Of a DNA stretch of 64,000 nucleotides, positions 1-14,420 are shown one piece after another. Numbering within the stretch: the stretch's first letter is position 1; every line of letters starts with the position of its first letter. The position numbers and the translations under genes were made by a program. The stretch is from Notospermus geniculatus (taxonomy: Eukaryota; Nemertea; Pilidiophora; Heteronemertea; Lineidae). The stretch lies in the NCBI GenBank assembly GCA_002633025.1, contig NMRB01000002.1:267766-331765 (forward strand), written 5' to 3'. A model generated the notes under the pieces. The model was not told the origin of the DNA. It saw nothing but the letters and a program-made list of their open reading frames with translations, and searched no databases.

Positions 1-3000
1 AGTCCCTCTATCAGTCGGCGAGAAAACTAGCCCGGATTTATAATCCGTGGCAGAGCTATTAACGCCAAAGCAAGAAATCTTTTTGAGGTCTCCCTCTGGA
101 ACTCCACTATTTTTGTTTAAAAAAACCTTACCAGGCATGTTATGGGGTCAAGTTGTGGACCGAGTGTTGGCCAACGATAGCTCACTATTAGCTTCGTGAC
201 GTATTTTTTCTCCGAGATACGTTGGCTGTAATTGATTCCTTTACAAAAAAGTTATTCAAAGATGTTAATTCATTCAGTACCAACGTTGACGTCTTCAACT
301 GCAGTATAGATTCTCAATAAACATGGCAAAAATTGAGATAACAGGAATAATCATAGTAAAATTACTTTTTGAGAATAATCCGCAGCATACGACAGCTCAC
401 GTTGGGGTACTGAATGTTTACGCATCCGCCTAGAAGAGCATCACCGTCCCAATAAAATAAACGACTTTTTTATAATTTTGTCGCTATATCAGACGTGCCT
501 GACTGAACGTATCCAGGTTTGTCGGACTGGTTCCATTCACAGAAAAGTAGACCATTCTCAAAATATACTTGTAAACATGTTTTTAAATAGCTCAAGCACA
601 TTTGAGTTCCTATTATAAGAAATGGTGCGAGCTGATCATAATATCAATGATATCAACACACAATGAAAAGTCTTACTTGTATGATGAAAGACACCCTGTC
701 TAGCAGACGACATTTGGTTGTTCTGACGTCATTTCCGTTTCTGTCGCCCGGCGCCGCTCGGAGATAAATTTAGGACAACTGTGAAAGAGATGGGTTCAAT
801 ACTTTGTTTACGTTCAGAAAAATACGACTTAGAGTGATGAGATGTTGGAAAAAACACATTACACTGTGAAAACATGAAGCAGCCAGATCTACTGCATGTA
901 GGCTGACAACTTTTCCGGCATTTTCAAGATGTTATATATAGTCTGCTTGAAAAACTGAGATAAACTTGAAATAAAACTGACCTGGCGCTAAAAGATGAGA
1001 CAGGAAGGCCAAACCAAAACATAATTTGCGTTGTCTTGCTCATAAATCAGTTGTTAGGCCTTCCACTTCCAGATAAGCACTGAGAGTCTGTCTGGAAACT
1101 GGATACTGGGTTAATAGAAGTGGCCAAAAATAACCCTGGTTCTCATCGTTTTATCTTTTGGCAATTCGGCAAAAGTCAGCCATCGAACTCGTCTCCTTTC
1201 TGACAGAGTAGGCCAAGGCTTAACTCTGTTTACGGCAATGAATGAAAGTTTTAATACCAAATTTACGGCTCGAATTCTTTTTTAACTATACGACGTTGTA
1301 CCTCGATATACATGTAGGCCTAAAGTACATACATTGTATTATTGTTGTCAATTTTTTTCATTCTCAGATATCACATTTTTGATTATTTTCATAAAATTCT
1401 CTATTTCGTATTCACTCAATTGCTGTGATCGACATCAAAAGCCCAACCAGGAACCACGCGACGGAGCAGCAAGCGTTTTATGCGAGTTCTGAAGGTGGCG
1501 CTCCCATGCGGCTATTGCAAGAACGAAAACAAGCGTCGTTCGGGTATAGATCAATGGTTCATTTTACGGGCGCCGAGTGCTGAGATCAAACATCCTAATA
1601 CCGACAAAGACATACCATCAGGATGGTCATTTCTAGATACAACACGGACTCTGAGCATGTCCTCAATAACCCTGCCACAGATTCCGCCTTTGGTTTGGTC
1701 GTCTTCATCTACTTTGTGGAAAATACCTATTGAACTGGTTATGACTCCTTCACTGAAAGAATAACTCCCGGATTGACCTTAAAACGGTGTAAAGTGGCCA
1801 CCCTGAAATTTAGGTGACCCAGTACACGACGCCGACCAACGACACGCTGAATTTATCGTTTCCCCCTGCGCCTTCGTGAAAAACGCGTGCTCCTGTCATC
1901 GTTATGCAACTTGGGCTTTTGGTGTCGAATCTGAAGTAGGCCTACGTCATGGACTAATGATGTCCATGGACTCAGCTTTGTTTGCAAAACGCGACAGGCT
2001 GCTCCTGCTCTCCGTGAGGTAGGCCTACCAACCATTTTTTAAGGTCATTGAAATGATTTTATGTATGCCATTGTCAAAGTTCTCATTTCCAGGAAAAGCA
2101 CTGAGAGTCACCCGTTATCATAATTTAACGAACGTTTCTTTCCCTCCTTTGATACAAATGAGCAGAATATTACGCCAATTTGTTTTACGCAGACCATCTA
2201 TGTCCGTTGGTTTCTTTAACCCTCTGACCATCACCGGAATTTTCGGATCGTAGCCGACTCGTGGCTATAGGCCTACAGGGTGGTAGAACAACGCCGTACG
2301 CAATGGGGCGCAGCAAGATTTTAAATGTTCGAAGACCGGTGTAATTACCACGTGTTAGTGTCCGATGAGCGACGTGATTCGGGATCGTTGATCGATAAAT
2401 ATCACGTGATGTCTGATTTCTCCATGATGCACGAGACTTTTGAAGAAGGTTTATCAGGTGGCGTCCGATTTGTGACGTACTTTTGGGCTTGTCGAAGAAT
2501 AATTTCTATTTTAGGATACCCGTAAATTAGAAGTCTGTCGCACCTTGACATTACTATTTTTTCCCCATATCTGATCTAGTGACATAATTTGGATGTGTGA
2601 GGTCCACACCGGAAACTGTCGAAGTGTCCACGAGAGTTTTCGTCTTGTTCGTACCTTTTATCCCACCAACTTGGCAAACTTCGTTTGTAAACAAACTAAG
2701 GACCTTTGTTATTTACCATGGGCTAAAAGTGGAACTGCAAAAACCGCTAACATACGATATTTGACGACAAAGATCAAATATTTTGGAGAAAAGCCAAAAC
2801 TAGCTTTAGAATTCTGGTCAAAGGAGGCCGGAGACAATGTATGGGACAAGTATGTTACACTCATTCTTCGTCAATTCAGTTCCGACCCTACGCTGTAGGA
2901 GGTGTCCGATTCGCAATGAAATCGGGTCAAGACGTGAATTGGGTTACAAGTTACTACAAAGTCTTCACAACTCAGTGAATTCCTCCGTGAAAGTCTTTCG

Positions 3001-4384
3001 GGTTTATTCAGAAAGTTCAATTTAAGAGCCATTACGGCCGCTCCCCTGAATTCATGAATGAAAAATGAATGAAATTCCAGGAGTTGATTCCCCACTGTGA
3101 GACGGGTCGAGTTCCACCAATGGCTGCGAGGCAACTTTCCCGCGCTATCTCGCAAGGGACAAAACTTTTACAACCCCACGCAAACATTACGATACTTGAA
3201 GAGATAACCTTTCTATTTATGCGATTGTCAGCGATGACTCTTGATAGGAGGCAAAAGTCATCATAGTTCGGGCTTGAAGAAGCCACAAATCACACAAATC
3301 TGATTGCACAGCAGTACGATATTATCTAATCTTGTCATGCGGCATCCAGCCAGCCTCCCACACGGTGTGATCGATTGAAAAGTCATGTCGGTTTTTCTCT
3401 TCTTAGCAATCATCGGGTCAGACGGTGGAATAACGTTGTTATTGTCTCGTATAATTGTAGCAAGAGCTGATGTGAATAACGGACATTCTCCACTCTCATC
3501 GCCAGGGTTCGCGTGCAGCAGAATGATGATGTCGGCTACTTAGTTTTGGATTATCTAATATCTGTCCATATCCACGATCTCTCTGAAATCTAAAGAAAAG
3601 TTGTAAACGAGAACAAATTAGATTTTTGAGTGCTCGCATTTCGGGGTCTTCAAGTACTTTCAATGAACGCGTGTTTCGGTTAAACAGGACGGGGTCCAGA
3701 CGGTCTAAAGAAAAACATGAAAGGACTCCAATATGGCCCACGGATCGATGAAGGTTTTACCCGGGTACGAATGTCCCCAAAGTTGAATGTTATGTGACGT
3801 AAATAGGCCTATCAGACGTTTTTCAAGAGTACATATCAGTCAACAGACATATGATTCAAATTGCTTGACATTTGCCTTTTATGGGGTCATGTTTAGTTTA
3901 TTTTTAATGATTAGGAGAAAACTTCCGACTCTATCGTTGCTAAGATTGTCCTAAACGTCAACAAAATACGGAAATAGAGCGCGGGAGGCGTTGTCCGATC
4001 ATCAACCAATAAGATAACTGGAAGACATCTCATTGGCCAAAGCAAGACCCGCCCACCACCTTCGGAAGGAATTCAAAACAAGAGATTGACCCAGACAAAC
4101 CATTTATTCATTGACTATTGTAACACCACGTGAGTACGGCGTCAAAACAATTTACTCCAAGTTGGGCGCTGAGCCAATTTTTACCTATTTATGATTTCCT
4201 CGATATTTTGCCAAACCAGATCGACGTAAGACAGGAAGAAGGCAACAGATTGAATAATTGGACCCTTCGTATATCACAAAACCAAGCCTAGTTATATTCC
4301 ACTTCTCGATTTTATCTAAGGAATATTTCCAACACTCATTCATTGATTGATCTCTCGGTATCGTGATATTCTCAAATTACAAGT
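1..4384. other. Upstream intergenic region, no gene recognised
   Basis: No open frame here has a recognisable domain or supported splice sites. The longer frames (for example around 1480-1764 and 2593-2898) look like chance openings with no family resemblance I can name. The last few hundred bases before 4385 are presumably the follistatin promoter and 5' UTR. Confidence 0.5.
4004..4036 (+). promoter_or_regulatory. Possible CCAAT-box pair upstream of follistatin
   Basis: A direct CCAAT at 4004-4008 and an inverted one (ATTGG) at 4032-4036 lie about 350 bases upstream of the follistatin start codon. No clear TATA box was seen. Linking them to follistatin transcription is inference from position only. 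Confidence 0.25.
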
Positions 4385-7300
4385 ATGATGGACAAAATGA
4401 TATCTTCAGTGAAAGTGAACTTTCCAAAACTTGTTTTTGGGTTGATTATGATTGTCTACCATTTCGTGGATCATGTTAAAGGTAGGATGTGAACCATAAC
4501 TTTACCGATTTCAAAGTTCTTTTATATCATATATTTTGTTATATTATATGAAAATGCCGAATCGGAAAAATGACAAACTGATAATATCGACTTTTTTACT
4601 TTTACGGTTCAGCAGTTTTTGACTATTTCCAAAACAATATTTTGTTCTTTATCGATCAAGCCAATTTGTAAATCACTTGTAAATGAACTTGATAACGGCA
4701 TTTTTGAGTGAAATATCCTCCCAATATCATATCTTCTAATATTGTTTATTGTTCCTAAGTTTTATAATCCACTGCCACGATCGGTGGCAAATGAAAAGAT
4801 GCATAAAATATCCTGTAAAATGTTAACCAAGGCTCACTCAGACATCTCAATTATACCATGAGGGTTTCTCCAAAGTTGATGCATAAAAACGCGTGAAAAC
4901 CCGCAACAGCGCTCAATAACACCCACAAATTGACCCGACTGTCAGTCACTCTGAGTGCTGTGACATTTTACGACTAGACACTCACACCCAGGCGACCACT
5001 CGAAAAATTGACATTAGGCCTAATCGATTAATTAGTCAGTACCCTGACCCAAAGTTATGACGTAAACAGCGACTTAAAAAGACTATAAGTGGTTGATTAT
5101 GACATAGTTAATTTCCCGCAGTCACGGTCATTAATTAGCGTGTGTGAAAAATGCTACAGCGACAACAGTCGTGACACTTCCAAGCATTTTTCCAGACCCT
5201 GTTGCGCAATAATCTGTGACCAAGTCGGTAAATCTTGGTGCAGTCAGTAATTTGATTTACGCGTATAACAACAGTACGGTTATTTGGATGGATGCCAAAT
5301 ATCCCACGATAGTCCGGAAGCCTTATCAATCTAGCACGACGGCTTGTGATTTACTATGTTGGAGAGCTTTATCGAAATGCCATCACTGCACCACGCGAGT
5401 CCAGTGGACCAATAAGAGACGGATGGCATACTTACGTATATATTTATAAACAGGATCATTCGGTACAGTTTTGTAACTGCATACCCCGCATACCACCTGG
5501 GATGATTTTACCACGAATTCATGTTTAAAACGAAATGAAATCAAATTCTGTTTAGATAAGAAACATTTTCGAACATTTTGTTACATTTATGGGTCACCTT
5601 AGTTTAATTTGTCATTCTTGCCAGTGAATAGCTCTTGGCATTAGTCTCAGGAGGCTTGTCAGACCCTCTTCCACCCCTGCGGAACTAACGGTGATTGGCG
5701 ATTGGCCAGCAACAAAAACGAAGGTCTCAAGGATCAATTTAGCACTTATTATTTTCTTAGCAAATGAGATTATTGTTGTTCTGCATAGCATGAACCCATG
5801 ATCAAGATAATAGTTTTTCCATCATGAATTACCGTAACCTTGTGTAAACTCCTGAGAGTGTTAATTGGATATCATACGCCATCATGATATAGGCCCCTAT
5901 CTTGAGCACGTCGTTGTTTTTGCTAAGATATTGCTGATTATCAGAACACAAACTCTCTGCCTATTATCAGTGGTAACAATGACACTTCAACTGAATACTA
6001 CGAAACATATTTGATATAGGGCCTAAACGAGATACGAGATCCGAGATCACCAACTCATACCGTCATTCTGACGCAGTATGTCAATAAGGCATTTCCAGAG
6101 GTTTAGATCGTACGCCACATGTGAAGAGGGGCGTCGGCAGGTCATGGCTGAGCTGCAATCTTATCCCAACAACAGCTCAGTCTTCCAACAGCTAGTGCAC
6201 TCAACCATTCCAACAACAGCAGTTAAACCTCATTCAAGCAATTGCAGTCATTCCAACAACATCCAGTTCAAAATTGCATTCCAACGTTCCAACAGCAACA
6301 ATTCAATAGTCATTCCAACAACAGCAGTTCAATCCCATTCCAACAACAACAGTTCAATCCCATTTAAACAACTGCAGTCATTCCAACAACAACAGTTCAA
6401 TCCCATTCAAACAACAACAGTTCAATCCCATTTAAACAACTGCAGTCATTCCAACAACAACAGTTCAATCCCATTCAAACAACTGCAGTCATTCCAACAA
6501 CAACAGTTTAATCCCATTCCAACAACAACAGTTCAATCCCATTCAAACAAATGAGTCATTCTAACAACACTCAGTTCAATCTCATCAACAACTGCGAATG
6601 CTGTGACGTGACAACGATGCTCTCTTTTGGAAATGGATGGAAATCTATAAGCAAACATCTGTAAAACAGTGTGACGGAACTTGTAAACTTGCAACAATTT
6701 TCGAATCACGTGCCAGGCCTGACGTTTGCACTCAATCACTTATATCGAAACCAACCTAGCGTACCATGAAAAAAGACCTAACGTTAGTGATAAAAGGAAA
6801 ATTCCAGTCATTAATTTCCTTTCAAAGACATACACATAAAGATATGTATGTACTTTAAAAATGTCGAGTCAACGACCCAGGAGTTCTCTGAGGATTGGAA
6901 TGGAATCCGTCTACACTGAGATTTATTTTTAGCTGAGATTGAAACGTCCTGACGTCCTGAATGATAATAATAATTATATGGCGAATGTATATATATAGCT
7001 ATTCCCGACATTACCTATTCACACTAAGGGCCGTATGCACCAACGAAGATTATCTTGATCGCGGATTGAGCCACAACTTTTCCATTTGTACTGAACAATT
7101 GAAAAGCTGTGGCTCAACCCCGGGGGCTCAACCTGAGTTCAAGATATTAATCTTCGTTTGTGCATACGGCCCTAAACGTCCCCACATATAAAGAAGTTAT
7201 AAGCGAAGGCTGTATATAGATGACAAACTTCGGTCTTACCAAAATACGATAAGTAAAAAACTATGACGTCATGCCTCCTTTCCAACGATTCGACTGCCGC

Positions 7301-10300
7301 TCCGCACTCAGCCTCGTGGCAGTGGTTACAAAAGTACAAACGCAAATAAGCGACCACCCAGACGCCTCTGGTGTTCTTTATGATTCTCCCCCATTAAATA
7401 TACATCTATTCTAAAAAGGCGACAAAGATTGAACAACCGAGCCGTTCCTACATCACCATTCATGCTTGGCGGGTGTCGGAAGAGCACCTATTGATGCTTT
7501 ACGAGAAACGCCAGCTTCCAGTCAACACGCTCATTCAGCCCTAACCATCCGCGTTCAGTTTTTGTACTCGCCACCAAGTCACCGTGCAACATACTTTCCC
7601 TAACAAGGTGCGTTTCGCGAACGGAAGAGGTTCGAGTGTTGTTCGTCAGCTGTCCAAAATCAGGTGCATATGCACTTACGGGACCTTATGTTACACTTTG
7701 GAGAACCCTCAGTAGCATTGAGATGTTTGAATTTTCAACACGACCATCTTACTCCTAAAATCCGAGGTTGGGAAGATGTTCAGTGTAGGATGTGAAACTT
7801 CCCAGAATAAAACTGCTGTTAAGGCGACAATTCAGTTATGGGAAATTCTTCTTCCAGCTGGACAGTGCTGGCTGCAGGTCAACCGACATGGCAATTGCGA
7901 AACTCTCATTAGCTCCACTTTAACGCGCGAGGAATGTTGCCAGGCAACGGCCTCGGGTGCGGCAAGCATGAAAGCGTGGACCGACGAAACATTGGATTCT
8001 GGGACCATATTCTACCATCAAGCTGTATTGGGAACTGGTATACCGAACTGCAAGAGCTGCACAAGTAAGAACACGATGGATTCTACTTTTTCCCGTGCAA
8101 CATGTACAAAAAGGACACGATTGTAAATGACACACTTATCCGCGGTTGATGATACGGGGGTTTTAAAGATGAAATTTTTCCGTTAATCAAAACAACATCG
8201 GGTGACTCTCAGTGCTCCTTTTAACACCTCTTTTTGGTGTGTGGTGTGATTTTTACGATTTTTGCTGGGTTGAAGTTGACGAAACACACATTGGTCCCAA
8301 AAACCTTAACGTCTATTGCCCATTGTTTATAGGTTGTCACATTCAGCACCCTTGTACTTCATGGTTTTGGCCTACTAGATGGTAGCTTCGATGCTATATA
8401 TTTCAGCTCTTACCAAACTTCAAACAAAGCCACCAGTTTCTTGCACGAGAGAAAGGGAAAAAAACGAAACCTCTCATCCATAATACTGAGCAAATCTTCC
8501 TAATTAATTTGCAGGTAGTTGTACAAATGTAAGGTGTCCCCGCGGAAAGGTCTGTCGCATGCGGCAGTCAGCGCCAAGGTGTATCTGTAACCCGCACTGC
8601 AACTTGGGCCCGACGGACTACTCAGGGCCTCTCTGTGGATCCGATAACAGATCATACAGGAATCTCTGCCGGTTACGGAAATACAACTGCCGACACAATC
8701 GACAAATTGAAGTGCAATACTATGGAAAATGCAGATGTAAGTAAAAACGTACAGTAGGGAAAGATTCAAGCTGGTATCATATTCATAATAAATTGCAAGG
8801 CAATTTCCATCAGTGCATTGCTGATCTAACTTCACTAAAAGTCAGCCTCAATCCTCAGATGGAAACCACGCCTCAGCACATAGGTATACCCTCGCAGAGG
8901 CCGAACACCCAGCACGCCACATGACGCGGTGTCAAGATGTGCAACACAAACGGACAAAATTCGTCACCTTGTGGTATTCCCAAACAATTCACGTTTCGTT
9001 CTCTTACAGCGAGTTGTGAAAGTGTGAGCTGCCTTAATGGGATGCATTGCATATTAGACCAAAATCATACCCCGCACTGCGTGCCATGCCGAATAAGATG
9101 TCCAGCAGCCCAGCCCCATCAACAGCTCTGCGGATCGGACGGAAATACGTACGATAGTCTATGTAAAGTTCGTGCTGCCATGTGTTTACGAGGGAAAAGT
9201 ATAGCCATAGCATACAGAGGGCCATGCATACGTAAGTAAATACAATGCACCAAATCTCTTCAAATCACTTTAGCAGAATAACTGTCAAAGTCAGCTTGGA
9301 GAACATGCGCATTCGCCTCACGGTAGGCCCTATGCTAAGAGTACTCTATTATCTCCACGTCTGAATAGCCCCCCCCCCTTTGTACTAAAGTACTATCTTC
9401 AAGAAAAATGATTCTTCGGGGATGCGAAAAGCACCTGTTGAACCTTTCGCTAACCTTTTGATTCTCATCGACTTCTCTGATCCCCCACCGCTTCACTCTC
9501 TCACATGTTCATCGTTTGGCATCTATCATTTCTATCCTTCACCTGCCGTGTTTTCACACCCCATTTCGCTTCAATGTTCGACAAGTCTACACGTCGTCTA
9601 GACTGAGCCACACAGCGCCACGTCCGCATCACTCGTAAAAATTGGCCCCATAAGTTCAACACAGTACGAATCGTCTTAGAAGGCAAGATGAACTCTAGCG
9701 GTTTCGTTTGTATGAGATTTTCCGCCTGATGTGAAACTTTGAGGATTATTGATGAGAGCGTCTGAAAACCCAGACATAGTCCGTCAAATCTGTCGTGATT
9801 TCGTTACCCGAAAGTCGGTACGATGAACCCGTATAAGAATACTGCCTGTCTCAAATTTTCGTAAACAGGTTAGATTTTGATCGATGTTAGCGCAATATGT
9901 GTACTTAGAGGCGCTCTTGCATGTTTTTCACAAAATGAAGCATTTATCTCCTTACTTTACCGACAAAAAGCACTATATTTATTATTCGATCTCACTCCTA
10001 AATCGTCTGCAGTACATGTAAATGAAGCAGTTGGCCAAATGCCATGTTCATTGGTACACCCATAACCAACTTCTGAACGAACGGGACGTTGCGCAAACCG
10101 TAAACAATCTTTAATCTCTGACCAACTCATGGAGCGTACCACGAATTCCGCGTGAAGTGATTACCCGACCAGTAACCCTGTCTGCAAAGTCTGACTGAGG
10201 ATGAAAGCGTATATAGCAAAGGTGTTAGCCATTGATCAGCGCCGTGATCGACTTCCCTTACATTATTGGCAGCATTCCACCCTGTAGTAAATACGTTTGT

Positions 10301-11732
10301 AATGTTCCGACGTCTTTGGCGGTAACCTTACTTGTTAACAAGTGTTTAACCGCTTAACTTTTCCCTCCAAGTGCAAACTTCGTGGGAGGTTGGCGCTAAT
10401 TATATACTCCCAGCTGAAATACGTACAGTACGCGATAATTACGCTCTTCAATATTCATTTCATGAGCTTTTCTGTTTTTCTTTGGGGAAGTTTCACATAG
10501 ACCATTGTTAGCATTCACCGCTGCAAGGGATGAGAAGAAACTGCTCTCCGGTTGTGACAGTATAAGTAAAGCCGTCTCCGATATTCGCAAATTTTCGACC
10601 CCAACTGGGGTGTTCCTCAGGCACTCTCCAGTTGTGCGCAGAATTGCACACCATCACATTACGCCTCTCCCGTCTTGACTTTCAGCACCGAAAGCTGCAT
10701 GGCGGCTTCAAAGCTTCCATACTGCAAACGGCTCGTGACATTAAAGTTAGCCGCATGCAGCCAATGTGACAAGTGATACCCCCTTGTTTCTACTTTCAGC
10801 GTCTTTAACCTGTAGTACCATCACCTGCCCTGCTGGAAGAGTCTGCCTCACAGACACCCAGACTGGACAACCACACTGTGCCTCCTGCGACGAACGGCAT
10901 TACTGCGCACCATTCCTTGAAACGAAGACGATATGCGGCACGGATGACGTCACGTATCAGAGTTGGTGCGAGATGAAGATTGCATCATGTGCCCAGGGAA
11001 TTGTCATAGAAACAAAGCATAGTGGAGCTTGCGGACGTAAGTATCAGACAATTCCTTTTTCAGAAACAAGAACAAAATAATATAAATGCACGTCAAAAGC
11101 TAGTAAATTGGATAAGCAAAGGGTGGACAGTTTAAGACACTGGATTGGGCCTTATCCGGACGTCAATCGGAGATTCGAAATGACATGGGGTAACATCATC
11201 GAAACGAATCGAACCTGATATAGTCACTCTGCCAATGTCATGGGGTAAAACGACCGGAAAACGCCGTGTTCCGGTCGTATCATGGGCGCACACTGGCGAC
11301 AACTGTTGTCACAGCGACTATCCCATTTCCTGTTCGCTTGAGATCAGTACAAATTTAATCGTACCAACCCAAAACATGATAACTTTCAGTTTAAAGTACC
11401 AGTATTTGATTACCCAGACATATCCATTTGACTTCCGACCCCCTCATCCCGTTGACGAACTTCGACTTAAATCAACTTCAACACTCATTGTTCATTGTTG
11501 TCACTCCCACAAACACGAGATAAACTCTATCAGAATGCAAACAAAGGGAGTTCTATGATAATGTTACATGTACCCCCAAATCAAACTGTCCAAGAAAACC
11601 TGGTGAATCGGATGCTTCAACGACACCCCGACTTTCCTCCTTGCAGGGAACGATGCGTCTGACGAATTTCAGCCGATCGCTGATTCGTCGGAAGATGAAG
11701 ATGATGACGCCCATTACCTCGCCTTCAAGTAG
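4385..11732 (+). CDS. FST: Follistatin, secreted activin/BMP antagonist (complete, six exons)
   Basis: Coding exons: 4385-4481, 7858-8064, 8515-8736, 9010-9231, 10800-11036 and 11647-11732. All introns are phase 1 with GT-AG borders, and the sum is 1071 bases (356 residues). Exon 1 encodes a signal peptide with hydrophobic core LVFGLIMIVYHFV. Exon 2 is the N-terminal TB-like domain (AGQCWLQ at its start, EECC in the middle, PNCKSC at its end). Exons 3, 4 and 5 each hold one follistatin domain, with a Kazal-type CGSD/CGTD core followed by a Y..C pattern. Exon 6 encodes a short acidic tail (SSEDEDDD) and a stop, as in vertebrate follistatin. Domain order, one domain per exon and intron phase match the known FST layout. 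The family binds and neutralises TGF-beta ligands outside the cell. The basic heparin-binding stretch of vertebrate FS1 looks weaker here (GKVCRMRQSAPRC), so matrix retention may differ. Follistatin-like proteins lack this TB plus three-FS order. Confidence 0.95.
6170..6575 (+). repeat. Minisatellite in follistatin intron 1
   Basis: Imperfect tandem units built on CATTCCAACAACAACAG and TTCAATCCCATTCAAACAA alternate for about 400 bases, giving a higher-order period of very roughly 70. It opens a Asn/Gln/Ser-rich reading frame (6078-6554), but this lies inside a well supported intron and is not taken as coding. Confidence 0.85.
7028..7172. mobile_element. Hairpin MITE, GGGCCGTATGCA ends, TAA target duplication
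   Basis: A 145-base near-perfect inverted repeat starts GGGCCGTATGCA and ends TGCATACGGCCC. It is flanked on both sides by TAA, which fits PIF/Harbinger-type (TWA) target duplication. It lies in follistatin intron 1. The arms continue (AACGAAGATTA / TAATCTTCGTT), so the RNA would fold as a long hairpin. Confidence 0.75.
10591..10634 (-). repeat. Dispersed hairpin motif (CTGAGGA - GC stem - GAAA)
   Basis: On the minus strand the motif reads GCCTGAGGAACACCCC, a four-base loop, GGGGTCGAAAATTT. It recurs at 56129-56174. The order CTGANGA, GC-rich hairpin, GAAA recalls the hammerhead-like motifs described in Penelope-like elements and retrozymes. Stem I is not evident, so at best it is degenerate. 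Confidence 0.4.
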
Positions 11733-14310
11733 GCTCGGGAAGAATGCGAAGGCAATACCGAAAGATAGGCCAGCTGTTCCAGGAGGGGAATCATCCCTTT
11801 TTATCGGGAAAGTCCAGAAGTTGGCCGACAACAAACCGAAGGAGTCCCTGGCCCTACTGGAAGAAGGCCTGAGTGTGGTTCCTTGGTCTGAACAGTATCG
11901 CAGTGTTCGCAACCAGCATGACCAGCACTGGCTTCTTATCATCATGTGAAATGTTACGAACAATTCCTTTTTGAGGTTTCTGCCAAAGTGAAGCTGGCGA
12001 CAGGCAGACATGATCTATCACAAGCAAACGTTTCCGGCGCCAGTCAAACAAGCATCACGTATAACTGCAGCAAAGCAACTGCTGAACTGATCGTAGCTTG
12101 AGCACCCTGCGCATGCGCTAATCTGTAATGCATTTTTCTCTGAACGTAGTTCCAATTTTATCACAAGCAAGATGATAAAACAGACCTATCAAAGAAATCA
12201 ACGGCAAATAACAAAGTAGAAAGGAGCAATATAAACAAATTAGGGAAAGAATGTTGAAAATATTTTGTTTGGGGAATTATTTTGTCAATTTCAAGGAATC
12301 TGTAAACGAGAAGTAAACACGATTTTAATGTTCTGTTGAGATTTTTTGGATGGGTTTTATCATTTTGCTGGAAAACAGAATCTCATGTTGTTGGACAATC
12401 TGTACGCCTTTATCATGTTTCGTAATTGTGTACATAAGTAGTAATTTATAAGGATATTTATGTGATTAAATTATAGATTGGCAGATAAATTTATCACAAG
12501 ATGTAAAAAATGATGTTGATCTTGAGAGATGAGAATATGTGTATGTTGTACATTTTATGTGGTCTCGTGTAATTAGGCCTTGGAATATTATGTCGATGTT
12601 CAATGGAAGCAGCCACCAATCTCGGGGGGGGGGGGGGGGGGGNNNNCAGGTACACAAGACAATCGTTTTAGGCCCTGAAGGTCGACATGTAGGATAGGGC
12701 ATAGGTTTACAAGCGATTTTTATTCTTTCGTCTTCATTTTGACAGCCATGCAGTCGAATGTGGTAATCATGGAAAGATCAAACGAGCCTGCCTGTTTGTT
12801 GGACAACTAAATTCTAAAATTTTGGTGTGGGACTCAGGTAATGGCGCGCATTATGCATGTCATGGGTCAGTTTTTCAACTTCTTCTGTTAGAAGTCAATG
12901 CAATTTTTGGGAGGGATGGGTTTTTTATAAGCTACACCACTGCCACTGTGTGTGAGTGCCAGTAGAATCGGTCGAAAATTGCAACAACACCACACTTATC
13001 GTTGAAAACAAAAATTTTGAAGTGAAAAGCCATGGTTTTTCAGCGAAGCTGAGCTGGAATCTATACGGATACAGGCCTAAATGTACTATTAGGCTGTCCG
13101 ATTTCGCATACATCGTTCTATTATCATGTGTTTGTCGGGAATTTGAAACTATGTGATGGTAAAGAAGATCCATCACTCTTGATAATGCCCCAGTGGGCCC
13201 ATAGTTACAAAAGCAGTCATTCCAAGGTTTCCAAGTTTTTAAAAACAAACCTAGACCTAGCCTTCGTATCTATATATAGATCAATGCATCAAAAAACGTA
13301 AAATTAGTTTTCGGCGTCAGGCCAAAACTGCACCTATAAGATTAACTATTTCGCGCAGACCTTGAAGGCGGTCAAGAGGTACACGTCAGATACGGTAGAC
13401 CGCAGTACGGTAAAGGCCCGTTTCCACTATATAGCGGATTCCGCAGCAGGTTCCGGCGAGCGGTGCGGTTTTCACAGGACTTTGGATAATCTCGATGGTT
13501 TAACAATACAATGGCCTATTGATTATCCCAAAGCCTGTGAAAACCGCGGCAGAATCCGCTAGGCTGTATCAGATAATGCAGCCCGGCAGTAGGACCGGCT
13601 GGTCATCATGCAGTCCACTCTTTATCGTAGGTCAAGCGGACCTTAACGAACATTTCACTAAGCTTCCGAGATCGATTGATGCAATGGGTGTGCACAATAG
13701 TCGTACTGGAAAATGATAACTCCTGCTATTCGGAGCGTCAACCAAGTTATCTCATCTCAGAACCAGCCGCCTTGTAAACATCGTAATAATCCAGGATGTC
13801 TCCAGTAATGAGCAATGACATGATTAGGGACTTCTGATAAAGAAACTGCTTGGGGAACTGTGCACACCAATATTCTACCAAATCGCTTTTAGTGACTTGT
13901 GTCCATAAGAACTTGTGATGAATAGCCATAAATGGAATTTTTATGTGCGACCATGAATCATGTTCATTGCAAAAGTCACAAATTGGTGTTACAGCCTTGC
14001 ACCCAGTGATCTCGGATAACAGACAATAAATGCGGATGACATGGGCCAGACAAACAAGAATAAATCCCGAACATTATCTTCACGTTTAGATGTACTCTAA
14101 ATGTCTGACATCCGAGACAGTTGTTGTCTGTTGGTAAACGCCGTCTGCAACCGCAGCAAATTGCTTCGCTGACCCCGCGGTACTAAAGGCAGCAGTCGGC
14201 TCTTCGACGGAGTCTGGGCCTAGCCCGGCCAACCATGCCAATTTGTAACATATCGATGCCACAACAGCCCGATCCTGAAGTTCCCTTACTGAAATATGAC
14301 ATTGGGCATC

Positions 14311-14420
14311 TGGGGCCGTATGCATAAAACATCTTAAGTGTAAAATTTCCCTTAAACTATTGTTCCAAACAAAAGATAAGGGGAATTTTACACTTAAGAT
14401 GTTTAATGCATACGGCCCCA
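14311..14420. mobile_element. Hairpin MITE, GGCCGTATGCAT ends
   Basis: A 110-base palindrome opens TGGGGCCGTATGCAT and closes ATGCATACGGCCCCA. The arms include AACATCTTAAGTGTAAAATT and its complement. The ends are shared with the element at 7028-7172, but no target duplication could be resolved. Confidence 0.7.

Noticed and set aside
6078-6554. 158-codon Asn/Gln/Ser-rich open frame
   Set aside because: It is the translation of a minisatellite inside follistatin intron 1, with no splice or family support.
11553-12051. Minus-strand frames over 100 codons
   Set aside because: Antisense to the last follistatin exon and its 3' UTR; no domain or splice evidence.
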